From Campylobacterales bacterium (GTDB lineage Bacteria > Campylobacterota > Campylobacteria > Campylobacterales > Sulfurospirillaceae), in assembly GCA_024280575.1 (NCBI GenBank), contig JAJRPV010000062.1, positions 1 to 50,797 on the forward strand: a stretch of DNA of 50,797 nt. The letters are read 5' to 3'. This document shows positions 6,561 through 15,245 of the stretch, in pieces (the first letter of the stretch is position 1; each line of letters starts with the position of its first letter). A model generated the notes under the pieces. The model made no database searches. It saw only the letters and a list, made by a program, of their open reading frames with translations, and had not been told where the DNA came from. A program made the translations under genes and the position numbers.

Positions 6561-8370
6561 CAACAACTTTATTTCTTCCGCTGTTTTTAGCTTCATAAAG
6601 TGCATTATCCGCTCTTTTGAAAATAGAATCTGTGCTTTCACCTTTTATATACTGAACAGCACCAAAACTCATGGTAATTGGCAATATTTTTTTATGTTTT
6701 TCTATTGAAGTTCTTAATTTTTCTGCTACTTTTGCAGCTTCATTGACAGTAATATGAGGTAGAATAACAGCAAATTCTTCACCTCCAATTCTACACACTT
6801 TATCCCCGTTTCTCAAAAGCGATGAAATGAGATTTGTGTATTCTTTTAATACCTCATCACCAGTATCATGACCATAATCGTCATTGATTTTTTTAAAAAA
6901 ATCAATATCAAGCATAACCAAAGACAAAGGAAAATCATACCTTTTAGCACTGCTTATCTCTTCTTTTATTTTTTGGTCATAATACCTGCGATTAAAAATG
7001 CCTGTTAGAGGATCAGTTATACTTATCTGCTCTATTTTCTTTTTGTATTTTTCTTCTTGTGTTATATCCGATAAAATAACACTATATTGTTTTTTTTGCG
7101 ATGAAAGCAAAGATGCAGAAATCAAAAAATAAAAAACTTCTCCCGAAGAGTTGATTTTAACTTTATTTATTTTGGTTGGGTATTCCAATATATAGTCCAT
7201 CCAATCATAATCACCCATATCTTTGGTTATATATCCTTCTTCTTTTACAAAGAAATTACAAATACAGTTATGTTCTTTTTTGAATTCATCAATATTTTTA
7301 TATTCAATAAAATATTTAAAAAAAGTTTTATTTGCATCTAAAATTTCTTCTTTATTATTTATAGTTATTATATTGCTTGATGTATCTATGATGTCTTTAT
7401 AGTATCTTTTTTGTCTTTTTAAAATAAAATATATAATCGTGTTGATAATGCCGAGCACAACTATAAATGCCACTATACCCAATAAAATCAACCTTAGCAT
7501 AAAGTTATCAATATAATTTGATGCAATTTTATCCAGTCTTTTAAACATAATGTAAACACCAACGGGATTTTCATTTCTTTTCAAAAGATATGAAACAATC
7601 AAATATCCATTTTCGATTTTAAAAGAATTATTAATATAATTTTCAATTCCATGCTTAGCTAAATAATCCATTTTTTCATTTTTCGCATCTAGATTAGCGA
7701 CATAATAATCGCCTATAACTTTTTTACTGAATGGATAGTTTAATTGTTTTTTGTACTCTTTATTTGCAACTATTACCGAGTCAACATCCATTTTCAGAAA
7801 TTCTTTTGCAATAGAATTAAAGTGCGATATAACTTCTACAATACCTACAAACTTCTTGTTGAAAACAATCGGTACCATCGCTTTTATAGTTAAATCATAA
7901 ATTCCCACACTAATTGTAGTGGTAATTTTTTTTGATTTCAGCATACTAGCGACTTCTTTTCTTATACTACTTACATTATCACCTGTTTTTTTACTCCAGC
8001 TCCTATATAATGATTTGCCATTTTTATCTAAAACTTGTATCCATATATTTTTATAGAGTGTATTTTTTTTATATTCCAAAATTAAAGTTTTATAATAAAT
8101 ATGTGGAATATGATTTTTTAAAATATGATTTACTAATTTTTGGTCACTTACGGCAAGAGTGAGTGCTAAGGCTAAAGTAGATTTTTCTTTTGTATTTATA
8201 TTGTTTTCTAATCTTTTTTGCAAAGAAATAACTTCTTTATTATAATTACTATAAAGTAAACTTTTTTTAGTATTCTGCAAAAATACCAAATATGCAACTG
8301 CAACTGCAAGAAATACCAGGAAAATAATAATTCTAAACGGATATGCTTTAAGTATTCGTATCACTAACAC
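6547..8370 (-). CDS. Membrane diguanylate cyclase with periplasmic sensor and PAS-like domain
   Basis: 607 residues. TM helix at about 10-30, a periplasmic sensor of about 250 residues (double-Cache-like, with the CIYDLTIKAMVPI-type and FVGIVEVISHF strands), a second TM at about 290-315, a PAS-like segment (about 325-435) and a C-terminal GGDEF domain. The active site reads GGEEF at about 529-533, preceded by RNGD five residues upstream, the inhibitory c-di-GMP site (RxxD). LDIDFFKKINDDYGHDTGD and ITDPLTGIFNRRYYD are further signature blocks. No EAL domain is present, so it should only make c-di-GMP. It lies just downstream of luxS on the same strand with 50 bases between. Confidence 0.93.
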   Translation of the reverse strand: MLVIRILKAYPFRIIIFLVFLAVAVAYLVFLQNTKKSLLYSNYNKEVISLQKRLENNINTKEKSTLALALTLAVSDQKLVNHILKNHIPHIYYKTLILEYKKNTLYKNIWIQVLDKNGKSLYRSWSKKTGDNVSSIRKEVASMLKSKKITTTISVGIYDLTIKAMVPIVFNKKFVGIVEVISHFNSIAKEFLKMDVDSVIVANKEYKKQLNYPFSKKVIGDYYVANLDAKNEKMDYLAKHGIENYINNSFKIENGYLIVSYLLKRNENPVGVYIMFKRLDKIASNYIDNFMLRLILLGIVAFIVVLGIINTIIYFILKRQKRYYKDIIDTSSNIITINNKEEILDANKTFFKYFIEYKNIDEFKKEHNCICNFFVKEEGYITKDMGDYDWMDYILEYPTKINKVKINSSGEVFYFLISASLLSSQKKQYSVILSDITQEEKYKKKIEQISITDPLTGIFNRRYYDQKIKEEISSAKRYDFPLSLVMLDIDFFKKINDDYGHDTGDEVLKEYTNLISSLLRNGDKVCRIGGEEFAVILPHITVNEAAKVAEKLRTSIEKHKKILPITMSFGAVQYIKGESTDSIFKRADNALYEAKNSGRNKVVVRFV

Positions 8371-8420
8371 TCTTTATAATTTTTTCTCTATAAAGAAACT
8401 CCCTTGTACAAGTGGTCTCT

Positions 8421-8924
8421 TTAATTAATCTTGGACAAATCAAGTTTTAACTCATCATTGCTCATCACCCCAATACCACTGTCTAAAACTTTTTGGGCTA
8501 TCTCTTTTGCTTCTTCTAATGAGTGCATTTTATAACTACCGCATTGGTAGATATTTAACTCTGGTATGTCAGATTGGCTCTTTACATGTAGAACATCTTC
8601 CATAGACTCTTTCCAAGCTTTGGCAACCCTGTCTTCTTTTGGTGTACCAATCAAACTCATATAAAAACCTGTTCTGCAACCCATAGGAGATATGTCAATG
8701 ATTTCTACTCCATCACCGTTTAAATGCTCTCTCATAAAACCCGCAAACAAATGCTCTATCGTATGTATCCCTTTTTCACTGAGTATATCTTGATTTGGCC
8801 TACAAAATCGCAAATCAAAAACTGTTATATTGTCTCCACAAGGAGTATTCATATTTTTAGCAACTCTGAGAGCAGGAGCTGGCATCTTTGTATGATCAAC
8901 CGTAAAACTATCTAATAATGGCAT
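8421..8924 (-). CDS. luxS: S-ribosylhomocysteine lyase (AI-2 synthase)
   Basis: 167 residues, full length. LuxS splits S-ribosylhomocysteine into homocysteine and DPD, the precursor of autoinducer 2. The metal ligands are His54 and His58 in [12 protein letters not shown] and Cys128 in YQCGSY; the catalytic Cys83 lies in MGCRTGFYM. All family blocks from [11 protein letters not shown] onward are intact. AAGGAAAATATTATG gives the start. It is followed on the same strand by the diguanylate cyclase and preceded by the HepT/MntA pair (14-base gap), so some co-transcription is likely. Confidence 0.97.
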   Translation of the reverse strand: MPLLDSFTVDHTKMPAPALRVAKNMNTPCGDNITVFDLRFCRPNQDILSEKGIHTIEHLFAGFMREHLNGDGVEIIDISPMGCRTGFYMSLIGTPKEDRVAKAWKESMEDVLHVKSQSDIPELNIYQCGSYKMHSLEEAKEIAQKVLDSGIGVMSNDELKLDLSKIN

Positions 8925-8938
8925 AATATTTTCCTTTT

Positions 8939-9361
8939 TTATAAATTTTTTAAATATATCAAATCATCATAATATCCGCTGGATATCGCTTCATCAATAT
9001 ATCGTCTATAATCTTCGATCGCAGGTAACATCTCTATCAAGACTATTTTCAATTTTGGAAGATAGTTTTGTATAATATCCCACACAATAGTCTCATCAAC
9101 ACCTCTATAATTATGAGAAATTTTATCTCTCATAGCAGAGATATTGCTCCAATTTATCTTATCTTGTTTTTTAAGATTTTTATCTATCTTTTTATTTTCT
9201 TCGCCTATAGCTATGAGCAGATTTACTGTTGCATTAAAATTTAGTTGCTTATTAGCGAAAAAAAACTTTTCTTCATCAGTAAAATCTTTTGAATAGTATA
9301 ATATCTTTTCTATGGCTTCAAGCATCGTTAAAATATATATAATATTTTTACTATCAAACAT
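8939..9361 (-). CDS. hepT: HepT-like toxin (DUF86)
   Basis: 140 residues, all-helical, of the HepT/DUF86 family. The active-site motif R-x4-H-x-Y is present as RDKISHNY near residue 86, including the Tyr that the partner MntA AMPylates in characterised systems. HepT proteins of this class act as RNases of the HEPN fold. Its ATG overlaps the end of the MntA-like gene by eight bases, with antitoxin first, the usual layout. The pair stands between luxS and a small CxxC gene and shows no mobile-element border. Confidence 0.88.
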   Translation of the reverse strand: MFDSKNIIYILTMLEAIEKILYYSKDFTDEEKFFFANKQLNFNATVNLLIAIGEENKKIDKNLKKQDKINWSNISAMRDKISHNYRGVDETIVWDIIQNYLPKLKIVLIEMLPAIEDYRRYIDEAISSGYYDDLIYLKNL

Positions 9362-9638
9362 ATATAAAATCCTCCTTTGCGTGTAGTTTTATTAATGGAT
9401 TTAATTTTCTATAATTTACCAAATCCACCTTTTTTTCAAAAGATTGCTCAAGATCATTTTCTAGTTTTAGGTATTGGCTAAAACTCAGTTTATAGCCATC
9501 TTTTAATATATATGCTATATCAATATCACTTTCTTCTCTCTCTTTTTTCTTAGCAAAAGAGCCAAATAAAACAAAATTATGAATATTAAAACTATCTTTT
9601 TTACTCACCAACACTTCTAAAATCTTATTTTTGTCCAT
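9354..9638 (-). CDS. mntA: MntA-like nucleotidyltransferase antitoxin
   Basis: 94 residues, a minimal nucleotidyltransferase domain. FVLFGSFAKKKEREESDIDIAYIL carries the GSFA loop and the DID catalytic pair, with GSx10DxD spacing. In known pairs MntA adds AMP groups to HepT and so blocks it. It is translated just before hepT with an eight-base overlap. The gene begins about 60 bases before the divergent small CxxC gene. Confidence 0.88.
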   Translation of the reverse strand: MDKNKILEVLVSKKDSFNIHNFVLFGSFAKKKEREESDIDIAYILKDGYKLSFSQYLKLENDLEQSFEKKVDLVNYRKLNPLIKLHAKEDFIYV

Positions 9639-9725
9639 CTTATATTTCCCTTGATAACATTTTTCTCTTCTTCGCTAAATTATACCTAAAACTCTCTTTA
9701 TTTGGTTATATTTATCTTTTTTTAC

Positions 9726-9731
9726 TATAAT
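9726..9731 (+). promoter_or_regulatory. Likely -10 box of the CxxC gene
   Basis: TATAAT preceded by a T-rich stretch without a clear -35, as is usual for the main sigma factor in Campylobacterota. A transcript from about 9738 would start downstream of the alternative ATG at 9702, which supports translation from 9762. Confidence 0.6.
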
Positions 9732-9761
9732 ACAAACTCAAAAAAATTTAAAGGAAAAAAA

Positions 9762-9956
9762 ATGGAAAAAAATGGTGTTCAAGTTTGTAATGTTTGTCTA
9801 AAACCAAGCAATGACGGTCAAAAAAGAGTATATGTAAAAGCAATATGTGGTGGTGAAGAGGTATATGTGTGCACTGCATGTCTTCCAACTGTGATTCACG
9901 AGAGTGCAAATGCTGTTAAAAGCAATGGTGAGGTAGAGAAAGTTTTAGGCTTGTAA
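9762..9956 (+). CDS. Small CxxC / CxxC protein, possible zinc knuckle
   Basis: 64 residues from the chosen start. Two pairs, C-N-V-C at residues 9-12 and C-T-A-C near 37-40, frame a basic loop, which suggests a single zinc-binding treble-clef or ribbon. A further Cys lies between them. No family is recognised. The ATG at 9762 has AAAGGA upstream and fits the promoter at 9726; an ATG at 9702 would lie upstream of that promoter. A strong terminator follows at once, so it is a single-gene unit. Confidence 0.7.
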   Translation: MEKNGVQVCNVCLKPSNDGQKRVYVKAICGGEEVYVCTACLPTVIHESANAVKSNGEVEKVLGL

Positions 9957-9962
9957 GAGCTA

Positions 9963-9990
9963 GGGAGAGAAGTCAATCTCTCCCTTTTTA
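9963..9990 (+). terminator. Intrinsic terminator after the CxxC gene
   Basis: GGGAGAGA at 9963-9970 pairs with TCTCTCCC at 9977-9984 around a six-base loop, followed by TTTTTA. It ends rightward transcription. On the minus strand it lies directly after the PFOR stop and could also help there, though the T run is missing on that side. Confidence 0.88.
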
Positions 9991-9993
9991 TAT

Positions 9994-12900
9994 CTACTCC
10001 GCTTCGCCAGAGTAGTCAGCTTCTGCTAACCTCTTTAACTGTCTCCATCTAAACTGTGCATCTCTTTTGTTTTTCTCAAACAACTCTGCTGCATGTTCAG
10101 GATTTGATTTTTTCAATGCGTTATATCTAACTTCTCCAAGTAGAAAATCTTCATACAGATCCCAATTTGGCTCTTTACAAGCTATTTTTAGTGGACACTT
10201 ACCCTCTTTCATGAGTCTCGGGTCATAAGTATAAGTTGGCCAATATCCACATTTTGTAGCCAATTCTGCCTGTTTGCCGGATTTTCCCATACCGCCTTTT
10301 ACACCATGAGCTATACATGGAGAGTAGGCGACAACAACAGAAACACCAGGATACTCTTCAGCTTCTCTCATCACCTTTAGAGTGTGGGCTTGAGAAGCAT
10401 TTGAGTTGATACTTGCTACATATATATTTCCATAAGTCATAGAGATTTGACCCAAATCTTTTTTGGCCAAAGCTTTTCCCGAAGCTGTAAATTCTGCGAT
10501 TGAGCCTGCATGTGATGCTTTTGAGCTTTGTCCACCAGTGTTTGAGTAAACTTCCGTATCAACAACCAAGATATTTACATCTTCACCACTTGCGCTTACA
10601 TGATCAAGTCCACCATATCCTATATCGTAAGCCCAACCATCACCACCGATAATCCACTGTGATTTTTTAGCTATATATTTCTTAAGTGTATAGAGCTCTG
10701 CAACACTTGGAATATCAAGATTTTCTTCTAAAATAGGAACAATTCTGTCTCTGATTTCTGCGGTTCTGACTCTGTCATTTTTGTTTTCCAAAAAGTCTTT
10801 GTATAGTGCTGAGAGTGCATTTGGAACTTCATCCATAGAGTTTGCCATAATATTTGCAACTCTGTTTCTAATCGTTTCATTTGCAAGATGCATACCCATA
10901 CCAAACTCTGCATTATCCTCAAAAAGTGAGTTTGCCCATGCTGGACCGTGCCCCTCTTCATTTGTTGTGTATGGAGTTGAAGGCATTGAACCGCCATAGA
11001 TAGATGAACAACCTGTCGCATTTGCTATCATCATATGCTCACCATATAACTGAGTTGCAAGTGAGATATAAGGTGTCTCTCCACATCCTGGGCATGCTCC
11101 GTGATACTCAAACAACGGTTTTGCAAACTGTGAACCTTTTACGGTTGTTTTCTTAACCAAATCATCTTTGTATGTCACTTTTTTGAAAAGATAATCAGCA
11201 TTTTCCTGCTCATTATTTTCAAGTTCTTGGTCGATAGGAACCATTACTAAAGATTTGTCTTTTGTAGGACAGATCTCAGCACAAAGCTCACATCCTGTAC
11301 AATCAAGCGTAGAGACTTGGATTTTGTATTTTAACCCTTTTAACTCTTTGCCTTTTGCGTCTATTACATGATTTTTAACACCCTCAGGTGCATTTTCCAA
11401 TTCGTCATCATTTATCAAGAAAGGTCTGATAACTGAGTGAGGACAGACAAATGAGCATTGGTTACATTGTATACAGGTATCTTCATTCCAAGTAGGAACC
11501 ATCGTAGCCACGCCTCTTTTCTCATATGCTGTTGAGCCATTTTCTGCTGAACCATCTATATGCTCCGTAAATGCCGACACAGGAAGTTCATCACCTAAAG
11601 CTCTGTTCATCGGTTTACAAATTGTCTCAATAAATTTGTCTCCAGGGTATTTTTCAGGAACTTCAAGTGAAATTTCATCTCCAAGATTTGCCCAAGCTGG
11701 ATCAACTTTAACCTCTTCTAGTCCAGCCTCTCCACTCTCTATGGCTTTATAGTTCATCTCAACGATTGCTTCACCTTTTTTGATGTATGATTTATGGGCA
11801 AACTCTTTCATAAACTCTTTTGCTTTTTCAAACTCAATTATATTTGCCAGTTTAAAGAAAGCGGCTTGCATGATAGTGTTTGTTCTGTTTCCAAGACCGA
11901 TGTCTCTTGCTATCTTTGTAGCATTTATCACATAAAATTTAGCATGTTTTTGAGCTAGTGTTTTTTTGAATTTATTTGGTACTTTCTTGGCTGTCTCTTC
12001 GGCATCCCATATCGAGTTGAGCAAGAAAGTTCCACCATCTTTAAGTCCCCCAATCATATCATATACATCCATATATGCTGCAACTGAACAAGCCACAAAG
12101 TCAGGTCTTGTTACGAGGTAGGTTGAACGGATAGGATTTGGTCCAAATCTTAGGTGACTTCTGGTATAACCGCCTGATTTTTTAGAGTCATAAGCAAAGT
12201 ATGCTTGAGCATAAAGATCTGTTTTGTCGCCAATAATTTTTACAGAGTTTTTATTTGCACCGACAGTTCCGTCAGCTCCTATACCATAAAACAAACACTC
12301 TGTTACACCTTTACCGCCAAGTGAGAGATTTTCTCCCGCAGAAAGTGATTTTAAAGTAACATCATCAACTATACCTATCGTAAAGTCACTCTTTGGCTCA
12401 GCCTCTTCAAGGTTTTTATATACTGCTATGATTTGAGCTGGATTTGTATCTTTTGAAGACAAACCATATCTACCACCTACTATAATCGGAGCATCTTTTT
12501 TGCCATAAAATGCAGCTTGTATATCTAAAAAGAGTGGTTCACCTATACTTCCTGGCTCTTTTGTTCTATCTAAAACAGCTATCTTTTTTGCACTCTTTGG
12601 CATAACGGCAAAAAGATGCTTAAGACTGAATGGACGATAGAGATGAACTATTATCAAGCCAACTTTTTCACCCTTTTCTCTTAAATGATCAACTGTCTCT
12701 TTTATGGTCTCGTTAACTGAACCCATAGCCACTATAATTCTATCAGCTTCAGGATCACCATAGTATGTAAAAGGCTTATAATCTCTGCTTGTAACTTTTG
12801 AAACCTCAGCCATATAATCAGCTACTACATCAGGAAGTGCATCATAAAACTTGTTTTGAGCTTCTCTTCCTTGGAAATATATATCATCATTTTGTGCAGT

Positions 12901-13551
12901 ACCTCTTGTTTTTGGAGTTTCAGGGTTCAGTGCCTCTTCTCTGAACTTAGCGATTGCATCTCTATCCAAAAGTTTATCCCATACGGCATAATCCATAACT
13001 TCGATTTTTTGTATCTCATGAGATGTTCTAAAACCATCAAAAAAGTGCAAAAACGGAACTCTTCCCTTGATAGCACTAAGGTGTGCAACACCAGCTAAAT
13101 CCATAGCTTCCTGAACTGAACTTGAAGCCAAAAGAGCAAATCCAGTCTGTCTTGTTGCATATATATCTTGATGATCACCAAAGATGGATAGTGCATGTGT
13201 TGCCAAAGATCTTGCTGCTACATGTATAACTGCTGGCAAAAGTTGTCCCGCCATTTTGTACATATTTGGTATCTTTAGTAGCAAACCTTGAGAAGCCGTA
13301 TAAGTTGTTGTCAAAGCACCCGACTGCAATGAACCATGAACCGCTCCAGCAGCTCCTGCTTCACTTTGCATCTCAACTAGTTTGACTGGCATACCAAACA
13401 AGTTTTTCTTTCCCTGGCTTGCCCACACATCGGTATGATCCGCCATAGGAGAAGAAGGTGTTATCGGATATATGCCCGCAACTTCCGTAAAAGCATACGC
13501 TGAGTAAGCTGCAGCTTCATTTCCATCCATAGTTTTCATGACTTTTGCCAT
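9994..13551 (-). CDS. nifJ: Pyruvate:ferredoxin (flavodoxin) oxidoreductase, single chain
   Basis: 1185 residues, full length for the homodimeric enzyme that interconverts pyruvate and acetyl-CoA with reduction of ferredoxin or flavodoxin. The N-terminal YPITPSSPMADHTDVWA block and TASQGLLLKIPNMYK belong to domain I. Two ferredoxin-like 4Fe-4S motifs lie near residues 690 (CIQCNQCSFVCPH) and 750 (CTGCELCAEICPT). HGACPGCGETPYISLA near 815 starts the thiamine diphosphate domain, with GDGWAYDIGYGG and a TEVYSNTGGQSSKA metal site. In this group the enzyme can serve either pyruvate oxidation or the reverse carboxylation. AAAGGGGATAGATT precedes the ATG. A long inverted repeat lies in its leader. 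Confidence 0.96.
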   Translation of the reverse strand: MAKVMKTMDGNEAAAYSAYAFTEVAGIYPITPSSPMADHTDVWASQGKKNLFGMPVKLVEMQSEAGAAGAVHGSLQSGALTTTYTASQGLLLKIPNMYKMAGQLLPAVIHVAARSLATHALSIFGDHQDIYATRQTGFALLASSSVQEAMDLAGVAHLSAIKGRVPFLHFFDGFRTSHEIQKIEVMDYAVWDKLLDRDAIAKFREEALNPETPKTRGTAQNDDIYFQGREAQNKFYDALPDVVADYMAEVSKVTSRDYKPFTYYGDPEADRIIVAMGSVNETIKETVDHLREKGEKVGLIIVHLYRPFSLKHLFAVMPKSAKKIAVLDRTKEPGSIGEPLFLDIQAAFYGKKDAPIIVGGRYGLSSKDTNPAQIIAVYKNLEEAEPKSDFTIGIVDDVTLKSLSAGENLSLGGKGVTECLFYGIGADGTVGANKNSVKIIGDKTDLYAQAYFAYDSKKSGGYTRSHLRFGPNPIRSTYLVTRPDFVACSVAAYMDVYDMIGGLKDGGTFLLNSIWDAEETAKKVPNKFKKTLAQKHAKFYVINATKIARDIGLGNRTNTIMQAAFFKLANIIEFEKAKEFMKEFAHKSYIKKGEAIVEMNYKAIESGEAGLEEVKVDPAWANLGDEISLEVPEKYPGDKFIETICKPMNRALGDELPVSAFTEHIDGSAENGSTAYEKRGVATMVPTWNEDTCIQCNQCSFVCPHSVIRPFLINDDELENAPEGVKNHVIDAKGKELKGLKYKIQVSTLDCTGCELCAEICPTKDKSLVMVPIDQELENNEQENADYLFKKVTYKDDLVKKTTVKGSQFAKPLFEYHGACPGCGETPYISLATQLYGEHMMIANATGCSSIYGGSMPSTPYTTNEEGHGPAWANSLFEDNAEFGMGMHLANETIRNRVANIMANSMDEVPNALSALYKDFLENKNDRVRTAEIRDRIVPILEENLDIPSVAELYTLKKYIAKKSQWIIGGDGWAYDIGYGGLDHVSASGEDVNILVVDTEVYSNTGGQSSKASHAGSIAEFTASGKALAKKDLGQISMTYGNIYVASINSNASQAHTLKVMREAEEYPGVSVVVAYSPCIAHGVKGGMGKSGKQAELATKCGYWPTYTYDPRLMKEGKCPLKIACKEPNWDLYEDFLLGEVRYNALKKSNPEHAAELFEKNKRDAQFRWRQLKRLAEADYSGEAE

Positions 13552-13592
13552 AATCTATCCCCTTTATTAAGTTTTAGTTTTAGTTAAAATAT

Positions 13593-13633
13593 TTAAGACA
13601 ATACTTAGCTTATTGTACTTAGCATTGTCTTAA
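13593..13633. promoter_or_regulatory. Inverted repeat in the PFOR leader, possible operator or leader hairpin
   Basis: TTAAGACAAT at 13593-13602 and ATTGTCTTAA at 13624-13633 are perfect 10-base inverted arms with 21 bases between. Inside them ACTTAGC occurs twice in direct orientation (13603-13609 and 13617-13623). A TATAAT-like box on the minus strand at 13661-13656 would put the start of the PFOR transcript just upstream, so the element lies in the early leader or at the promoter edge. It could bind a dimeric regulator or form an RNA hairpin. Confidence 0.55.
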
Positions 13634-13692
13634 TAGTCTATTAATGTGTAATGATATTATAAATTATATTAAATTATTTGTCTATATGTGTA

Positions 13693-13908
13693 TTAAATTA
13701 AATTTTTTATTTTTACATATAGAGCTATAGCGTATAGATACAAAGGCGCAATCTCATTTAAGAGATTACCATCAAAGCAACCAAGATTAAAAGAGAGATA
13801 GGCATCAAAGAGTACAACAAACTTCTCACTCGCATGCAGTGCTTGGTATGCTTTTACTTTTTCAAAGAGCTTTTTGGTTGCTGTTTTTTCTGATTTACAA
13901 AATATCAT
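13693..13908 (-). CDS. Doubtful small ORF between PFOR and the efflux module
   Basis: A 71-codon frame on the minus strand in the only stretch of the 13552-13994 gap that could code. The peptide starts MIFCKSEKTATKK and has a hydrophobic C-terminal part (LYLYAIALYVKI). I do not recognise it, no convincing ribosome binding site stands before it, and it may be the remnant of a longer gene at the edge of the acquired module. The rest of the gap is AT-rich and holds the PFOR leader on the left and the promoter of the cytochrome gene on the right. Confidence 0.3.
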   Translation of the reverse strand: MIFCKSEKTATKKLFEKVKAYQALHASEKFVVLFDAYLSFNLGCFDGNLLNEIAPLYLYAIALYVKIKNLI

Positions 13909-13994
13909 TTTATAAACTTGTGAACCACTCTAAATTCATATTTGGTTTATATTAGTTTTATACAATAACACTATTCAAACATAAAGGATTTACA

Positions 13995-14588
13995 ATGAAG
14001 AAATTAGTAAAAATCAGTCTTCTTGCTTTAATAGCGACTGTTAGTATAAATGCAAGTGAAATGGGTGCAAAAGAACTTTTTGATGCAAAATGTGCAATAT
14101 GTCATAAAACTACTATGCCAAAAGATCAAAACTCAGTAATAGCACCAATGGCACAAGGGGTTATGTTTCATATGAGAGAGGCGCTAAAAGATGATGCAAA
14201 GATAAAAGCTCATATTGAAGATTTTGTAATTAATCCAAGCAAAGAGAAAGCAATTTGCCAAAGTGTCAATAGATTTGGTCTAATGCCTTCACAAAAAGGT
14301 GTAGTTACAAAAGAGGAGCTTAGCAAGATAGCTGATTATATGGTAAAAACTTTCAATATGACACCACAAGGTCACAAAAAAATGCAACAAGGTATGCAAA
14401 AAGGCAAACAAAATATGTTTAATCAGATAGATACAAACAAAGATGGTAAAATATCAAAAGATGAGCTTGTTGCTAAGAAAGGATTTATGGCAAATATAAT
14501 GTTTTCAAGAATTGATGCAAATGATGATGGTTTTATATCAAAAGAGGAGTTTTTAAGCTTTCGTGGCAAAAAAGGCAAAATGCAATAG
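13995..14588 (+). CDS. Exported cytochrome c with two EF-hands
   Basis: 197 residues. A signal peptide (1-20, ending SINA) is followed by a class I-like cytochrome c domain with haem motif CAICH near 33-37 and a possible Met ligand in FGLMPSQKG. A Met/Gln/Lys-rich linker leads to two EF-hand loops, DTNKDGKISKDEL near 149 and DANDDGFISKEEF near 178, both with complete calcium-binding acidic positions. The protein should sit in the periplasm and join haem with calcium binding. It is the first gene of a plus-strand module; the response regulator begins at the very next base, which suggests a role connected with signal input. Confidence 0.88.
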   Translation: MKKLVKISLLALIATVSINASEMGAKELFDAKCAICHKTTMPKDQNSVIAPMAQGVMFHMREALKDDAKIKAHIEDFVINPSKEKAICQSVNRFGLMPSQKGVVTKEELSKIADYMVKTFNMTPQGHKKMQQGMQKGKQNMFNQIDTNKDGKISKDELVAKKGFMANIMFSRIDANDDGFISKEEFLSFRGKKGKMQ

Positions 14589-15245
14589 ATGAAAATTTTG
14601 CTTCTTGAAGATGATATAAGCTTAAACCAAACCATTAAGAGATATTTAGAGCTACAAGGATATGAAGTTCTTGTAGCTTACGATGGTCAAATGGCACAAG
14701 ATATAGCTTATGAAAAGCATATTGATTTAATGCTTCTTGATGTAAAAGTGCCTAAAATTAATGGTTTTGAGCTTTTAAAAGAGATACGAAAAGAGAAAAA
14801 TACCCCTGCGATATTTATTACCTCTTTAAATGATATAGATAGTGTAGAAAAAGGTTTTCTAAGTGGTGGCGATGACTATATAAAAAAGCCTTTTGAGTTA
14901 AAAGAGTTAAAATTAAGAGTCGAGACTCAACTAAAAAAAGCTTATGGCACGAAAGATAGTGTTATAAAAATAGATGATAATTTGCTTTATAACTTAAGTG
15001 AAAAGATACTTTATAAAGATAAAAACCAAGTAGCACTCAAAACAAAAGAGATAAAACTTCTTGAATACTTTTTAAAAAATCCAAATAGATTGCTCAAGTA
15101 TGAAGATATATTTCAAGCTTTGTGGGAATATGACCAAGAGCCAAACCCTGCTTCATTAAGAACCTATATAAAAAGCTTACGGCAAGTTTTAGGAAAAGAT
15201 AGAGTGCAAACTGTTAAAAATGTAGGATACCGTTTTGTTAAATAG
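14589..15245 (+). CDS. OmpR-family response regulator
   Basis: 218 residues. Receiver domain with EDD at 8-10, phospho-acceptor Asp51 (MLLDVKVPK), Thr/Ser in FITSL and Lys in YIKKPFE, then a winged-helix DNA-binding domain (residues about 125-218) ending in RTYIKSLRQVLGKDRVQTVKNVGYRFV, typical of the OmpR/PhoB group. It starts directly after the stop of the cytochrome/EF-hand gene and overlaps the kinase by 11 bases if that begins at the TTG at 15235. It most likely controls the downstream efflux genes. Confidence 0.95.
   Translation: MKILLLEDDISLNQTIKRYLELQGYEVLVAYDGQMAQDIAYEKHIDLMLLDVKVPKINGFELLKEIRKEKNTPAIFITSLNDIDSVEKGFLSGGDDYIKKPFELKELKLRVETQLKKAYGTKDSVIKIDDNLLYNLSEKILYKDKNQVALKTKEIKLLEYFLKNPNRLLKYEDIFQALWEYDQEPNPASLRTYIKSLRQVLGKDRVQTVKNVGYRFVK

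Noticed and set aside
10728-11021. 97-codon ORF inside PFOR on the same strand
   Set aside because: Out-of-frame shadow of a highly conserved enzyme; no ribosome binding site or family.
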